NCBI RefSeq assembly: GCF_001037495.1
Contig: NZ_KQ089822.1
Coordinates: forward strand, 310,001-374,000
Length of the DNA stretch: 64,000 nucleotides
Direction: 5' to 3'
Source of the DNA: Citrobacter sp. MGH106
GTDB taxonomy: Bacteria; Pseudomonadota; Gammaproteobacteria; Enterobacterales; Enterobacteriaceae
Shown piece after piece: positions 53,423-62,235 of this stretch (position 1 is the first letter of the stretch; every line of letters starts with the position of its first letter). A program made the position numbers and the translations under genes. The notes beneath the pieces were generated by a model. It made no database searches. It saw only the letters and a program-made list of their open reading frames with translations, and was not told the origin of the DNA.

Positions 53423-54319
53423 GTGGAACAGGATCTGGCGCGCATCGAGCAATTTCTTGATGCCCTGTGGCTGGAACGAAATCTGGCGGAGAATACGTTA
53501 AGTGCGTATCGTCGCGATCTGACCATGCTTGTCGAATGGCTACACCATCGTGGTGTATCGTTGGCGACAGCGCAAAGTGATGACCTGCAGGCACTGCTGG
53601 CCGAGCGGATGGATGGCGGGTATAAAGCCACCAGTTCCGCGCGATTATTGAGTGCAATGCGGCGTTTTTTTCAGCATTTGTACCGCGAAAAATTTCGCGA
53701 CGATGATCCCAGCGCCTCGCTCGCCTCACCTAAACTGCCGCAGCGTCTGCCGAAAGATCTCAGTGAAGCACAGGTAGAACGGTTGTTGCAGGCTCCGCTG
53801 ATTGAACAGCCGCTGGAGCTACGTGATAAAGCCATGCTGGAAGTATTGTATGCGACGGGTTTGCGCGTTTCAGAACTGGTGGGGCTGACAATGAGTGATG
53901 TTAGCTTACGTCAGGGCGTGGTGCGCGTGATCGGTAAAGGTAACAAAGAGCGGCTCGTACCACTGGGTGAAGAGGCTGTGTACTGGCTGGAAACTTATCT
54001 GGAACATGGTCGTCCGTGGTTGCTGAATGGCGTCTCGATTGACGTGTTATTTCCCAGCCAGCGTGCACAACAAATGACCCGTCAGACCTTTTGGCATCGT
54101 ATTAAACACTATGCTGTGTTAGCGGGGATAGACAGCGAAAAGCTGTCACCACATGTGTTGCGGCATGCTTTTGCTACGCATTTGCTCAACCATGGCGCTG
54201 ACTTGCGCGTGGTGCAGATGCTGCTTGGGCATAGCGATCTCTCAACCACACAGATTTATACTCATGTCGCAACGGAGCGCTTGCGTCAATTACATCAACA
54301 GCATCACCCGCGAGCGTGA
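53423..54319 (+). CDS. xerD: Tyrosine recombinase XerD
   Basis: Site-specific recombinase that, with XerC, resolves chromosome dimers at dif. 298 residues from GTG. The catalytic set is complete: Arg in ATGLRVSEL (148), Lys in GKGNKERLVPLG (172), His and Arg in SPHVLRHAFATHLL (244, 247), His in LLGHSDLSTTQIYTHV (270) and Tyr (279). First gene of xerD-dsbC-recJ-prfB-lysS. Confidence 0.97.
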   Translation: MEQDLARIEQFLDALWLERNLAENTLSAYRRDLTMLVEWLHHRGVSLATAQSDDLQALLAERMDGGYKATSSARLLSAMRRFFQHLYREKFRDDDPSASLASPKLPQRLPKDLSEAQVERLLQAPLIEQPLELRDKAMLEVLYATGLRVSELVGLTMSDVSLRQGVVRVIGKGNKERLVPLGEEAVYWLETYLEHGRPWLLNGVSIDVLFPSQRAQQMTRQTFWHRIKHYAVLAGIDSEKLSPHVLRHAFATHLLNHGADLRVVQMLLGHSDLSTTQIYTHVATERLRQLHQQHHPRA

Positions 54320-54342
54320 GTGCTGACAGGAAAGGATAGGTT

Positions 54343-55056
54343 ATGAAAAAACGTTTTATGATGCTCACCCTGCTGGCTACGGCGTTTTCAGGCATGGTGC
54401 ATGCAGACGATGCGGCGATTCGCCAGTCATTAACTAAGCTGGGCGTACAAAGCACCGAAATTCAGCCCGCCCCAGTTGCGGGAATGAAAACCGTACTGAC
54501 CAACAGTGGTGTGCTGTACGTCACTGAAGACGGTAAGCATATTATTCAGGGACCGATGTACGACGTAAGTGGCGCAAGTCCGGTGAACGTCACCAATCAG
54601 CTGCTGATGAAACATCTGAACGCGCTGGAAAAAGAGATGATCGTCTATAAAGCGCCGCAGGAAAAACACGTTATCACCATTTTCACCGACATCACCTGCG
54701 GCTACTGCCACAAGCTGCATGAAGAGATGAAAGACTACAATGCGCTGGGGATCACCGTGCGCTATCTGGCCTTCCCGCGTCAGGGACTGGAGAGCCAGGC
54801 CGAGCAGGACATGAAGTCTATCTGGTGCGCGCAAGACAAAAACAAAGCCTTTGATGATGCTATGGCAGGCAAGAGTGTGAAACCGGCGACCTGCGATGTG
54901 GATATTGCTAACCATTACGCGCTGGGAGTGCAGTTTGGCGTGAGTGGAACTCCGGCGATTGTCCTGAGCAACGGCTATGTTGTTCCAGGCTACCAGGGAC
55001 CAAAAGAGATGAAAGCGTTCCTGGATGCGCACCAAAAACAGACCAGCGGTAAATAA
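54343..55056 (+). CDS. dsbC: Periplasmic disulfide isomerase DsbC
   Basis: Homodimeric thioredoxin-fold isomerase that corrects wrong disulfides, kept reduced by DsbD. 237 residues. Signal peptide of 21 residues ending VHA. The CGYC active site is at 119-122. The N-terminal dimerisation domain covers about residues 22-82. It lies 23 bases after xerD and 5 bases before recJ. Confidence 0.97.
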   Translation: MKKRFMMLTLLATAFSGMVHADDAAIRQSLTKLGVQSTEIQPAPVAGMKTVLTNSGVLYVTEDGKHIIQGPMYDVSGASPVNVTNQLLMKHLNALEKEMIVYKAPQEKHVITIFTDITCGYCHKLHEEMKDYNALGITVRYLAFPRQGLESQAEQDMKSIWCAQDKNKAFDDAMAGKSVKPATCDVDIANHYALGVQFGVSGTPAIVLSNGYVVPGYQGPKEMKAFLDAHQKQTSGK

Positions 55057-55061
55057 TTCGC

Positions 55062-56795
55062 GTGAAACAACAGATACAACTTCGTCGACGTGAAGCCGAC
55101 GAGACAGCTGAACTGCCTGCAGAATTACCGCCTTTGCTACGTCGTTTGTACGCCAGTCGTGGTGTACGCAGTGCCCAGGAGCTTGAGCGTAGCGTGAAAG
55201 GGATGTTGCCGTGGCAGCATTTGAACGGCGTCGAAAAAGCGGTTGAGATCCTCTATAACGCATTTCGCGAGGGAACTCGCATAATTGTAGTGGGGGATTT
55301 CGACGCTGATGGCGCGACCAGTACGGCGCTGAGCATCCTGGCTATGCGTGCATTGGGTTGTAGCAACATTGACTACCTGGTGCCCAACCGCTTTGAAGAC
55401 GGTTATGGTTTAAGCCCGGAAGTGGTGGATCAGGCACATGCCCGGGGCGCCCAACTGATTGTGACTGTCGACAACGGCATCTCCTCCCACGCTGGTGTTG
55501 AACATGCCAGAACGTTGAAGATACCGGTGGTGGTGACCGATCACCACCTGCCTGGAGATACCCTGCCGGATGCAGAAGCCATCATCAACCCTAACCTGCA
55601 CGACTGTGAATTCCCGTCGAAATCGCTGGCGGGTGTTGGTGTTGCCTTTTACCTGATGCTGGCACTGCGCACCTTCCTGCGTGATAAAGGTTGGTTTGAT
55701 GAACGCGGTATCGCACCACCAAACCTGGCGGATTTGCTTGATCTGGTGGCATTAGGCACGGTTGCCGACGTTGTGCCGTTGGACGCGAATAACCGCATCC
55801 TGACGTGGCAAGGGTTAAGCCGTATTCGCGCAGGAAAATGTCGTCCTGGTATTAAGGCGCTGCTTGAGATTTCGAACCGCGATCCGCAAAAGCTGGCCGC
55901 CAGCGATTTAGGTTTTGCGCTGGGTCCACGCCTGAATGCGGCTGGTCGGTTGGATGATATGTCCGTCGGTGTTGCACTATTGCTGTGCGATAACATTGGC
56001 GAGGCGCGAGTGCTTGCCAATGAACTGGATGCACTCAACCAGACGCGCAAAGAAATTGAGCAGGGTATGCAGATGGAAGCGCTGACGTTGTGCGAGAAGC
56101 TTGAGCGTAGTCGTGAGGCGTTGCCCGGTGGATTGGCAATGTATCATCCTGAGTGGCATCAGGGGGTGGTAGGGATTCTGGCATCGCGCATAAAAGAGCG
56201 TTTTCATCGTCCGGTAATCGCCTTTGCTCCTGCCGGTGACGGCACGCTTAAAGGTTCTGGTCGGTCAATTCAGGGACTGCACATGCGTGATGCGCTGGAG
56301 CGGCTGGATACTCTCTATCCGGGCATGATCCTTAAGTTTGGCGGCCACGCTATGGCGGCTGGTTTATCGCTGGAGGAAGCACAGTTTGAACGATTCCAGC
56401 AACGCTTTGGTGAGCTGGTGACTGAATGGCTCGACCCAGCTTTACTGCAGGGGGAAGTCGTGTCGGATGGCCCGTTGAGTGCAGCGGAAATGACCATGGA
56501 GGTCGCGCAAATGTTGCGTGATGCCGGACCGTGGGGACAAATGTTCCCGGAGCCGCTGTTTGACGGGCGTTTTCGCTTGCTTCAGCAACGCCTGGTCGGC
56601 GAGCGTCATTTGAAGGTGATGGTGGAACCCGTTGACGGAGGGCCACTGCTCGACGGTATTGCGTTTAATGTTGATACCAGTTGCTGGCCGGACAACGGCG
56701 TTCGTGAAGTTACGCTTGCCTATAAGCTGGATATCAACGAGTTTCGCGGTAACCGAAGCCTGCAAATCATCATCGATAATATCTGGCCAATTTAG
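55062..56795 (+). CDS. recJ: Single-strand DNA 5'-3' exonuclease RecJ
   Basis: DHH-family exonuclease of recombination and mismatch repair. 577 residues from GTG. Metal motifs are VVGDFDADGATST, VTVDNGISSH and VVTDHHLPGD (DHH), plus the later DHHA1 segment LKFGGHAMAAGLSL. The start lies five bases after the dsbC stop. Confidence 0.97.
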   Translation: MKQQIQLRRREADETAELPAELPPLLRRLYASRGVRSAQELERSVKGMLPWQHLNGVEKAVEILYNAFREGTRIIVVGDFDADGATSTALSILAMRALGCSNIDYLVPNRFEDGYGLSPEVVDQAHARGAQLIVTVDNGISSHAGVEHARTLKIPVVVTDHHLPGDTLPDAEAIINPNLHDCEFPSKSLAGVGVAFYLMLALRTFLRDKGWFDERGIAPPNLADLLDLVALGTVADVVPLDANNRILTWQGLSRIRAGKCRPGIKALLEISNRDPQKLAASDLGFALGPRLNAAGRLDDMSVGVALLLCDNIGEARVLANELDALNQTRKEIEQGMQMEALTLCEKLERSREALPGGLAMYHPEWHQGVVGILASRIKERFHRPVIAFAPAGDGTLKGSGRSIQGLHMRDALERLDTLYPGMILKFGGHAMAAGLSLEEAQFERFQQRFGELVTEWLDPALLQGEVVSDGPLSAAEMTMEVAQMLRDAGPWGQMFPEPLFDGRFRLLQQRLVGERHLKVMVEPVDGGPLLDGIAFNVDTSCWPDNGVREVTLAYKLDINEFRGNRSLQIIIDNIWPI

Positions 56796-56885
56796 CGTCA
56801 TCTTCTCTATAAAAAAGAGCGTGGATTGGGTACAATCCCGCTCTTATCACCGCATTTTGACTAGTCCAATAAAAGAAATCAGACC

Positions 56886-57984
56886 ATGTTTGAAATTAAT
56901 CCGGTAAATAACCGCATTCAGGACCTCACGGAGCGCTCTGACGTTCTTAGGGGGTATCTTTGACTATGATGCCAAGAAAGAGCGTCTGGAAGAAGTAAAC
57001 GCCGAGCTGGAACAGCCAGACGTCTGGAATGAACCAGATCGCGCTCAGGCGCTGGGCAAAGAACGTTCCTCCCTTGAGGCCATTGTCGACACGCTCGACC
57101 AGATGAGCCAGGGCCTGGAAGATGTTTCCGGCCTGCTGGAGCTGGCTGTAGAAGCCGACGACGAAGAAACCTTTAACGAAGCCGTTGCTGAACTCGATAC
57201 GCTGGAAGATAAACTGGCGCAGTTGGAATTCCGCCGCATGTTCTCCGGCGAATACGACAGTGCCGACTGCTATCTCGATATTCAGGCTGGCTCTGGTGGT
57301 ACTGAAGCCCAGGACTGGGCAAGCATGCTGATGCGTATGTATCTGCGTTGGGCTGAAGCACGCGGCTTTAAAACAGAAATTATTGAAGAATCTGAAGGTG
57401 AAGTGGCGGGTATTAAATCCGTGACCATCAGAATTGCTGGCGATTACGCTTACGGCTGGCTGCGTACTGAAACCGGTGTGCATCGTCTGGTACGTAAAAG
57501 TCCGTTCGATTCCGGTGGTCGCCGCCATACGTCGTTCAGCTCTGCATTTGTATATCCGGAAGTCGACGATGATATCGATATCGACATCAATCCGGCGGAT
57601 CTGCGTATTGACGTGTATCGTGCCTCCGGTGCGGGCGGCCAGCACGTTAACCGTACGGAATCTGCGGTGCGAATCACCCATATCCCTACCGGGATAGTGA
57701 CGCAGTGCCAGAACGACCGTTCCCAGCACAAGAACAAAGACCAGGCCATGAAGCAAATGAAAGCAAAGCTTTATGAACTGGAAATGCAGAAGAAGAATGC
57801 CGAGAAACAGGCGATGGAAGACACCAAGTCCGATATCGGCTGGGGTAGCCAGATTCGTTCTTATGTCCTTGATGACTCCCGCATCAAAGACCTGCGTACC
57901 GGGGTTGAAACCCGTAACACGCAGGCGGTGCTGGATGGCAGCCTGGATCAATTTATCGAAGCAAGTTTGAAAGCAGGGTTATGA
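56886..57984 (+). CDS. prfB: Peptide chain release factor 2 (programmed +1 frameshift)
   Basis: Terminates translation at UGA and UAA. Two frames are joined: 25 codons from ATG 56886, then in-frame UGA at 56961-56963 in CTT-TGA-C, with AGGGGG (56949-56954) upstream as the internal Shine-Dalgarno. A +1 shift at CUU yields 365 residues. SPF (codon recognition) is at 205-207 and GGQ at 250-252. Residue 246 is Ala, not the Thr of K-12. RF2 shortage promotes the shift, giving autoregulation. It is followed by lysS after 9 bases. Confidence 0.97.
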
Positions 57985-57993
57985 GGAACCAAA

Positions 57994-59511
57994 ATGTCTG
58001 AACAACACGCACAGGGCGCTGACGCGGTAGCCGACCTTAACAATGAACTGAAAACGCGCCGTGAGAAGCTGGCCAACCTGCGCGAGCAGGGGATCCCGTT
58101 CCCGAACGATTTCCGTCGCGATCATACCTCAGACCAACTGCACGCTGACTTCGACGCGAAAGAAAACGAAGAGCTGGAAGCGCTGAACATCGAGGTATCT
58201 GTTGCTGGTCGTATGATGACCCGCCGCATTATGGGTAAAGCATCCTTTGTTACGCTGCAGGACGTTGGTGGGCGTATTCAGCTGTACGTTGCACGCGACG
58301 ATCTTCCGGAAGGCGTCTACAATGAGCAGTTCAAAAAGTGGGATCTGGGCGACATCCTCGGTGCGAAAGGTAAGTTGTTCAAGACTAAAACTGGTGAACT
58401 GTCTATTCATTGCACCGAACTGCGTTTGCTGACCAAAGCTCTGCGTCCGCTGCCGGATAAATTCCACGGCTTGCAGGATCAGGAAGCGCGTTATCGTCAG
58501 CGTTACCTGGATCTCATCTCCAACGATGAATCCCGTAATACTTTTAAAGTGCGTTCACAGATCATGGCGGGCATTCGTCAGTTCATGGTTGGTCGCGGCT
58601 TTATGGAAGTTGAAACTCCGATGATGCAGGTGATCCCAGGCGGTGCCGCAGCGCGTCCGTTCATCACCCATCATAATGCGCTTGATCTGGACATGTACCT
58701 GCGTATTGCGCCGGAACTGTACCTCAAGCGTCTGGTGGTTGGCGGCTTTGAGCGTGTGTTCGAAATTAACCGTAACTTCCGTAACGAAGGGATCTCCGTT
58801 CGCCATAACCCAGAGTTCACCATGATGGAACTCTACATGGCTTATGCGGACTATAAAGATCTGATCGAACTGACCGAGTCTCTGTTCCGTACGTTGGCAC
58901 AGGACGTTCTGGGTACGACTGAAGTGCCTTACGGCGATGAAGTTTTCGACTTTGGTAAACCATTCGAAAAACTGACCATGCGCGAAGCGATTCAGAAATA
59001 CCGCCCGGAAACCAATATGGCGGATCTGGACAACTTCGACTCAGCTAAAGCTATTGCTGAATCTATCGGTATCAAGGTTGAGAAGAGTTGGGGTCTGGGT
59101 CGTATCGTAACGGAGATCTTTGAAGAAGTTGCGGAAGCGCATCTGATTCAACCGACCTTCATTACTGAGTATCCGGCAGAAGTGTCTCCGCTGGCGCGTC
59201 GTAACGACGAAAACCCGGAAATCACTGACCGCTTCGAATTCTTCATTGGTGGACGTGAAATCGGTAACGGCTTCAGCGAGCTGAATGATGCAGAAGATCA
59301 GGCGCAGCGTTTCCAGGATCAGGTTAACGCCAAAGATGCTGGTGATGACGAAGCGATGTTCTACGATGAAGACTACGTAACCGCTCTGGAACACGGTCTG
59401 CCGCCGACAGCTGGCCTGGGCATTGGTATTGACCGTATGGTTATGCTGTTTACTAACAGTCACACCATTCGCGACGTGATCCTGTTCCCGGCTATGCGTC
59501 CGGTAAAATAA
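57994..59511 (+). CDS. lysS: Lysyl-tRNA synthetase (constitutive)
   Basis: Class II aminoacyl-tRNA synthetase of 505 residues. N-terminal OB-fold anticodon domain (residues about 60-180), then motif 1 around [21 protein letters not shown], motif 2 [24 protein letters not shown] and motif 3 [12 protein letters not shown]. Directly follows prfB, as in K-12. Confidence 0.97.
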   Translation: MSEQHAQGADAVADLNNELKTRREKLANLREQGIPFPNDFRRDHTSDQLHADFDAKENEELEALNIEVSVAGRMMTRRIMGKASFVTLQDVGGRIQLYVARDDLPEGVYNEQFKKWDLGDILGAKGKLFKTKTGELSIHCTELRLLTKALRPLPDKFHGLQDQEARYRQRYLDLISNDESRNTFKVRSQIMAGIRQFMVGRGFMEVETPMMQVIPGGAAARPFITHHNALDLDMYLRIAPELYLKRLVVGGFERVFEINRNFRNEGISVRHNPEFTMMELYMAYADYKDLIELTESLFRTLAQDVLGTTEVPYGDEVFDFGKPFEKLTMREAIQKYRPETNMADLDNFDSAKAIAESIGIKVEKSWGLGRIVTEIFEEVAEAHLIQPTFITEYPAEVSPLARRNDENPEITDRFEFFIGGREIGNGFSELNDAEDQAQRFQDQVNAKDAGDDEAMFYDEDYVTALEHGLPPTAGLGIGIDRMVMLFTNSHTIRDVILFPAMRPVK

Positions 59512-59530
59512 GCATTACGCGAAAGCACGC

Positions 59531-59556
59531 AACCCCGGCATTTGTCGGGGTTTTTT
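59531..59556. terminator. lysS-idi terminator
   Basis: AACCCCGG-CATTTG-TCGGGGTT followed by TTTT, 19 bases after the lysS stop. Its right arm abuts the idi stop, so it may also help end idi. Confidence 0.88.
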
Positions 59557-60103
59557 ACTTTTGCTGCGCGAAAGAAGACAACATATTTCTCGCTTCGCTA
59601 TTCGTCGCCTGCATTACCATCCACGGACTGAACGCCCATGGCGTAGCATCAATTCCACGCAAAACACACGATAAATTGCACCATTGATAATCCATCACTT
59701 CATCACTGTTTGGCAGCAATTCACTGGTAATTCGTGCGGCAAAAACCGGGCACACTTCGTTTTCGACGATGCCATTCGGGTCGGTGGCGCGGTAATGGAA
59801 ATCAGGATAGATTGACTCGGGGGGCGTTATTTCCACACCCAGCTCAAAGCGACAACGACGGATCACCGCCTCCTCATTACTTTCTCCCTGCTGTGGGTGA
59901 CCGCAAACCGAGTTGGTCCACACGCCGGGCCACGCTTTTTTACTCAATGCGCGGCGGGTTACTAATAGTTGGCCTTCACGGTTAAAAAGCCAGCATGAAA
60001 ATGCCAGATGTAATGGGGTATCAGCCGTGTGCGCGGTATATTTTTCCAGCGTACCCGAGGGAATTCCCTTTACATTCAGCAAAATGACATGTTCCGTTTG
60101 CAT
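59555..60103 (-). CDS. idi: Isopentenyl-diphosphate isomerase (type I)
   Basis: Metal-dependent Nudix-fold isomerase interconverting IPP and DMAPP for isoprenoid and ubiquinone synthesis. 182 residues. The active-site Cys is in [14 protein letters not shown] and the Glu is in [10 protein letters not shown]-adjacent [11 protein letters not shown]. Start [10 protein letters not shown] matches K-12. Convergent with lysS. Confidence 0.95.
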   Translation of the reverse strand: MQTEHVILLNVKGIPSGTLEKYTAHTADTPLHLAFSCWLFNREGQLLVTRRALSKKAWPGVWTNSVCGHPQQGESNEEAVIRRCRFELGVEITPPESIYPDFHYRATDPNGIVENEVCPVFAARITSELLPNSDEVMDYQWCNLSCVLRGIDATPWAFSPWMVMQATNSEARNMLSSFAQQK

Positions 60104-60181
60104 GATTTCTCACATTTAATTCTAGTCACTCGTCATTATAGATAACAGAAGAGTGAAATGATTAACCATGTGAGTGTTTAT

Positions 60182-60211
60182 CGGCATCCGACGGTAGCAA
60201 TGCGGATGCCG
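60182..60211 (-). terminator. Hairpin downstream of the yqfG-like gene
   Basis: CGGCATCCG-ACGGTAGCAATG-CGGATGCCG is a perfect 9-base stem 15 bases after the small membrane gene. The T-run is poor, so terminator function is uncertain. Confidence 0.45.
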
Positions 60212-60225
60212 ACAAGGAAAGGTAA

Positions 60226-60351
60226 TTAAAAAAGCAGCATCATATATTTGAAACGGCTTTCAATGGCCATTGCAACGCAGTCAGAAATGACAGGAATAGA
60301 AATCAGAAAGAGCAACAGCAGACTGAATATTGCGCGTATTAAAAGATTCAT
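60226..60351 (-). CDS. yqfG: Small membrane protein (YqfG-like, 41 aa)
   Basis: 41 residues, MNLLIRAIFSLLLLFLISIP...FKYMMLLF, with one clear transmembrane segment at about 5-24. Its ATG lies one base after the uacT stop (TGATATG), so it is translationally coupled to the urate transporter gene. It matches, from memory, the 41-residue YqfG of K-12. Function is unknown; a role with UacT is suggested only by coupling. Confidence 0.65.
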   Translation of the reverse strand: MNLLIRAIFSLLLLFLISIPVISDCVAMAIESRFKYMMLLF

Positions 60352-60352
60352 A

Positions 60353-61801
60353 TCATTCTCCATGCTCATTTTTCTTTAGCTTGCGCATCAGAAGCCACAT
60401 ACGGACTGTTCTGACTTTCAAATTTTTATCAGTAACAGATTCCTTAACCAGATCGGCATGATGCTGGTAGCCATTAAAGAAGACGTTCAGTACAACGGCG
60501 CTAAAGGTTGCCAACATAATGCCGCTATGTAGTAAGGGCTGCAGTACGGCCGGCAGCTTAGAAAAGAAGTCATGAGAAAGTGTCGGGGTCATACCCACGC
60601 CAAGACTGATTGCGACGATATACAAGTTGTAACGGTTGGTGGTGTAGTTACAACGCGACAGAATACGAATCCCGGTTGCAAGCACCATGCCGAACATCAC
60701 CAGCCCCGCGCCGCCAAGAACGAATTGCGGAATAGAAGCCACCAGCACCGCCATTTTTGGCACCATGCCGAATAGCATCAAAATGATGCCAGAAGCAATG
60801 CACACCCAGCGGCTATGAACGCGCGTTACGCTGACCAAACCGACGTTTTGCGAAAATGAAGTATGCGGAAAGCTGTTAAACGTACCTCCAATCATTGTCC
60901 CGACGCCATCTACGCGCAGCCCGCGAATAATATCTTGTGAAGAGAGTTTTCGACCGACGATTTCCCCTAGGGCCAGGAACATCCCCATAGACTCAATAAA
61001 CACGATGATTAACACAGCGGTCATGGTCAGAATAGAGACGGGATCGAACACCGGTATGCCAAACGACATTGGCGTGACAATCGCGAACCACGACGCATCA
61101 TATAATCCGGACAGATTAACTTCGTTCATCATCCACGACAGGAAAAAACCAAATACAATCCCCAGTAATACGGCGACGTTGGACATAAATCCTTTCGCAT
61201 AGCGAGTGATGAGCAAGATGAAAATTAAAACGGCGAAGGAGATCCCCAAATAGACGGGATTACCATATTGCGGATTACCTTTACCGCCTGCGGCCCAGTC
61301 AATGCCAACCTGAATGATACTAAGACCGATAGAGGTAATTACCACACCAGTAACCAGCGGTGGGAACAATGGCATTAAGCGGCCGATGAGCGGTGCTAAT
61401 AATGTGGTGATAAAACCCGCTGCGATGGTCGCGCCAAAAATCCCCAGCAGACCAATATCTGGGTTCATCCCGATGGCAATCATCGGTGTCACGGCAGCGA
61501 AGGTTACCGACATAATGACGGGCAGGCGAATGCCCATAAAACGACCGATGCCGATACATTGCAACAACGTGACGATACCGCAGCAAAAGAGATCGGAGCT
61601 TATGAGCATTGCGATAGCCTCTTTGGAGAGGCCAAGCCTGTCGCCAATCATCAGCGGTACAGCGACCGCACCTGCATACATAACAAGCACGTGTTGCAGA
61701 CCGAGTATGATCAGCTTTCCTGGTGATAATATGCGGTCAACTTCATCAGTGGGGCGCTCTAGCCCTGAAGATGAGGGAGGTTGAGAATCTATGGCGCTCA
61801 T
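60353..61801 (-). CDS. uacT: Urate:H+ symporter UacT (YgfU)
   Basis: NAT/NCS2-family inner-membrane transporter of uric acid, 482 residues with about 14 membrane segments. The family motif region is FSQNVGLVSVTRVHSRW (the QxVG-type signature) with IESMGMFLALGEIVGRK upstream. K-12 YgfU is a characterised uric acid permease. Divergent from uacF, suggesting a urate-use unit. Confidence 0.95.
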   Translation of the reverse strand: MSAIDSQPPSSSGLERPTDEVDRILSPGKLIILGLQHVLVMYAGAVAVPLMIGDRLGLSKEAIAMLISSDLFCCGIVTLLQCIGIGRFMGIRLPVIMSVTFAAVTPMIAIGMNPDIGLLGIFGATIAAGFITTLLAPLIGRLMPLFPPLVTGVVITSIGLSIIQVGIDWAAGGKGNPQYGNPVYLGISFAVLIFILLITRYAKGFMSNVAVLLGIVFGFFLSWMMNEVNLSGLYDASWFAIVTPMSFGIPVFDPVSILTMTAVLIIVFIESMGMFLALGEIVGRKLSSQDIIRGLRVDGVGTMIGGTFNSFPHTSFSQNVGLVSVTRVHSRWVCIASGIILMLFGMVPKMAVLVASIPQFVLGGAGLVMFGMVLATGIRILSRCNYTTNRYNLYIVAISLGVGMTPTLSHDFFSKLPAVLQPLLHSGIMLATFSAVVLNVFFNGYQHHADLVKESVTDKNLKVRTVRMWLLMRKLKKNEHGE

Positions 61802-62235
61802 GCGTCTCTCCTTAAGCTCGCCAAATTAAAAAGCAACCGTTTACCTTCATAAAACTGAATAAAGACATGCTCGTGGGATGCCAGTTTTAGCGAGGAGGCG
61901 AGCTTATAAGGTGGAAATGCGGAGGTAATCACATAATCGTAGTTAAACAGAATAGATGAGAAAATAAATGGGTAGTGAAATTATCTCTAATTTTCTCATA
62001 TTGATATTTCTTTAATCATTCTGGCATACCGAGCTCTCGCATTTATTACTTTTAATCCTGAAGTCCCTATTTTTGGTTACGATGATCAATTAATGAAAGC
62101 GGCATAGATTGCGGAGCAATAATTTGATCTAAGTTCCAAAATTGCAATTAATACAGATACGCTACCTAATATATGCCCGTTTATTGCATCGCAACATTTG
62201 AGAAGACAAAAACTCATCAAGTGAAAGGGATACGA
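61802..62235. other. uacT-uacF divergent promoter region
   Basis: 434 AT-rich bases with no gene found. It should hold promoters for both genes. TTGATCTAAGTT near 62124 resembles an FNR half-site at best. Nothing else is recognised. Confidence 0.5.

Noticed and set aside
56886-56963. prfB as a broken gene because of its in-frame UGA
   Set aside because: The stop is in the exact programmed-frameshift context (AGGGGG, CUU-UGA-C), so the gene is functional.
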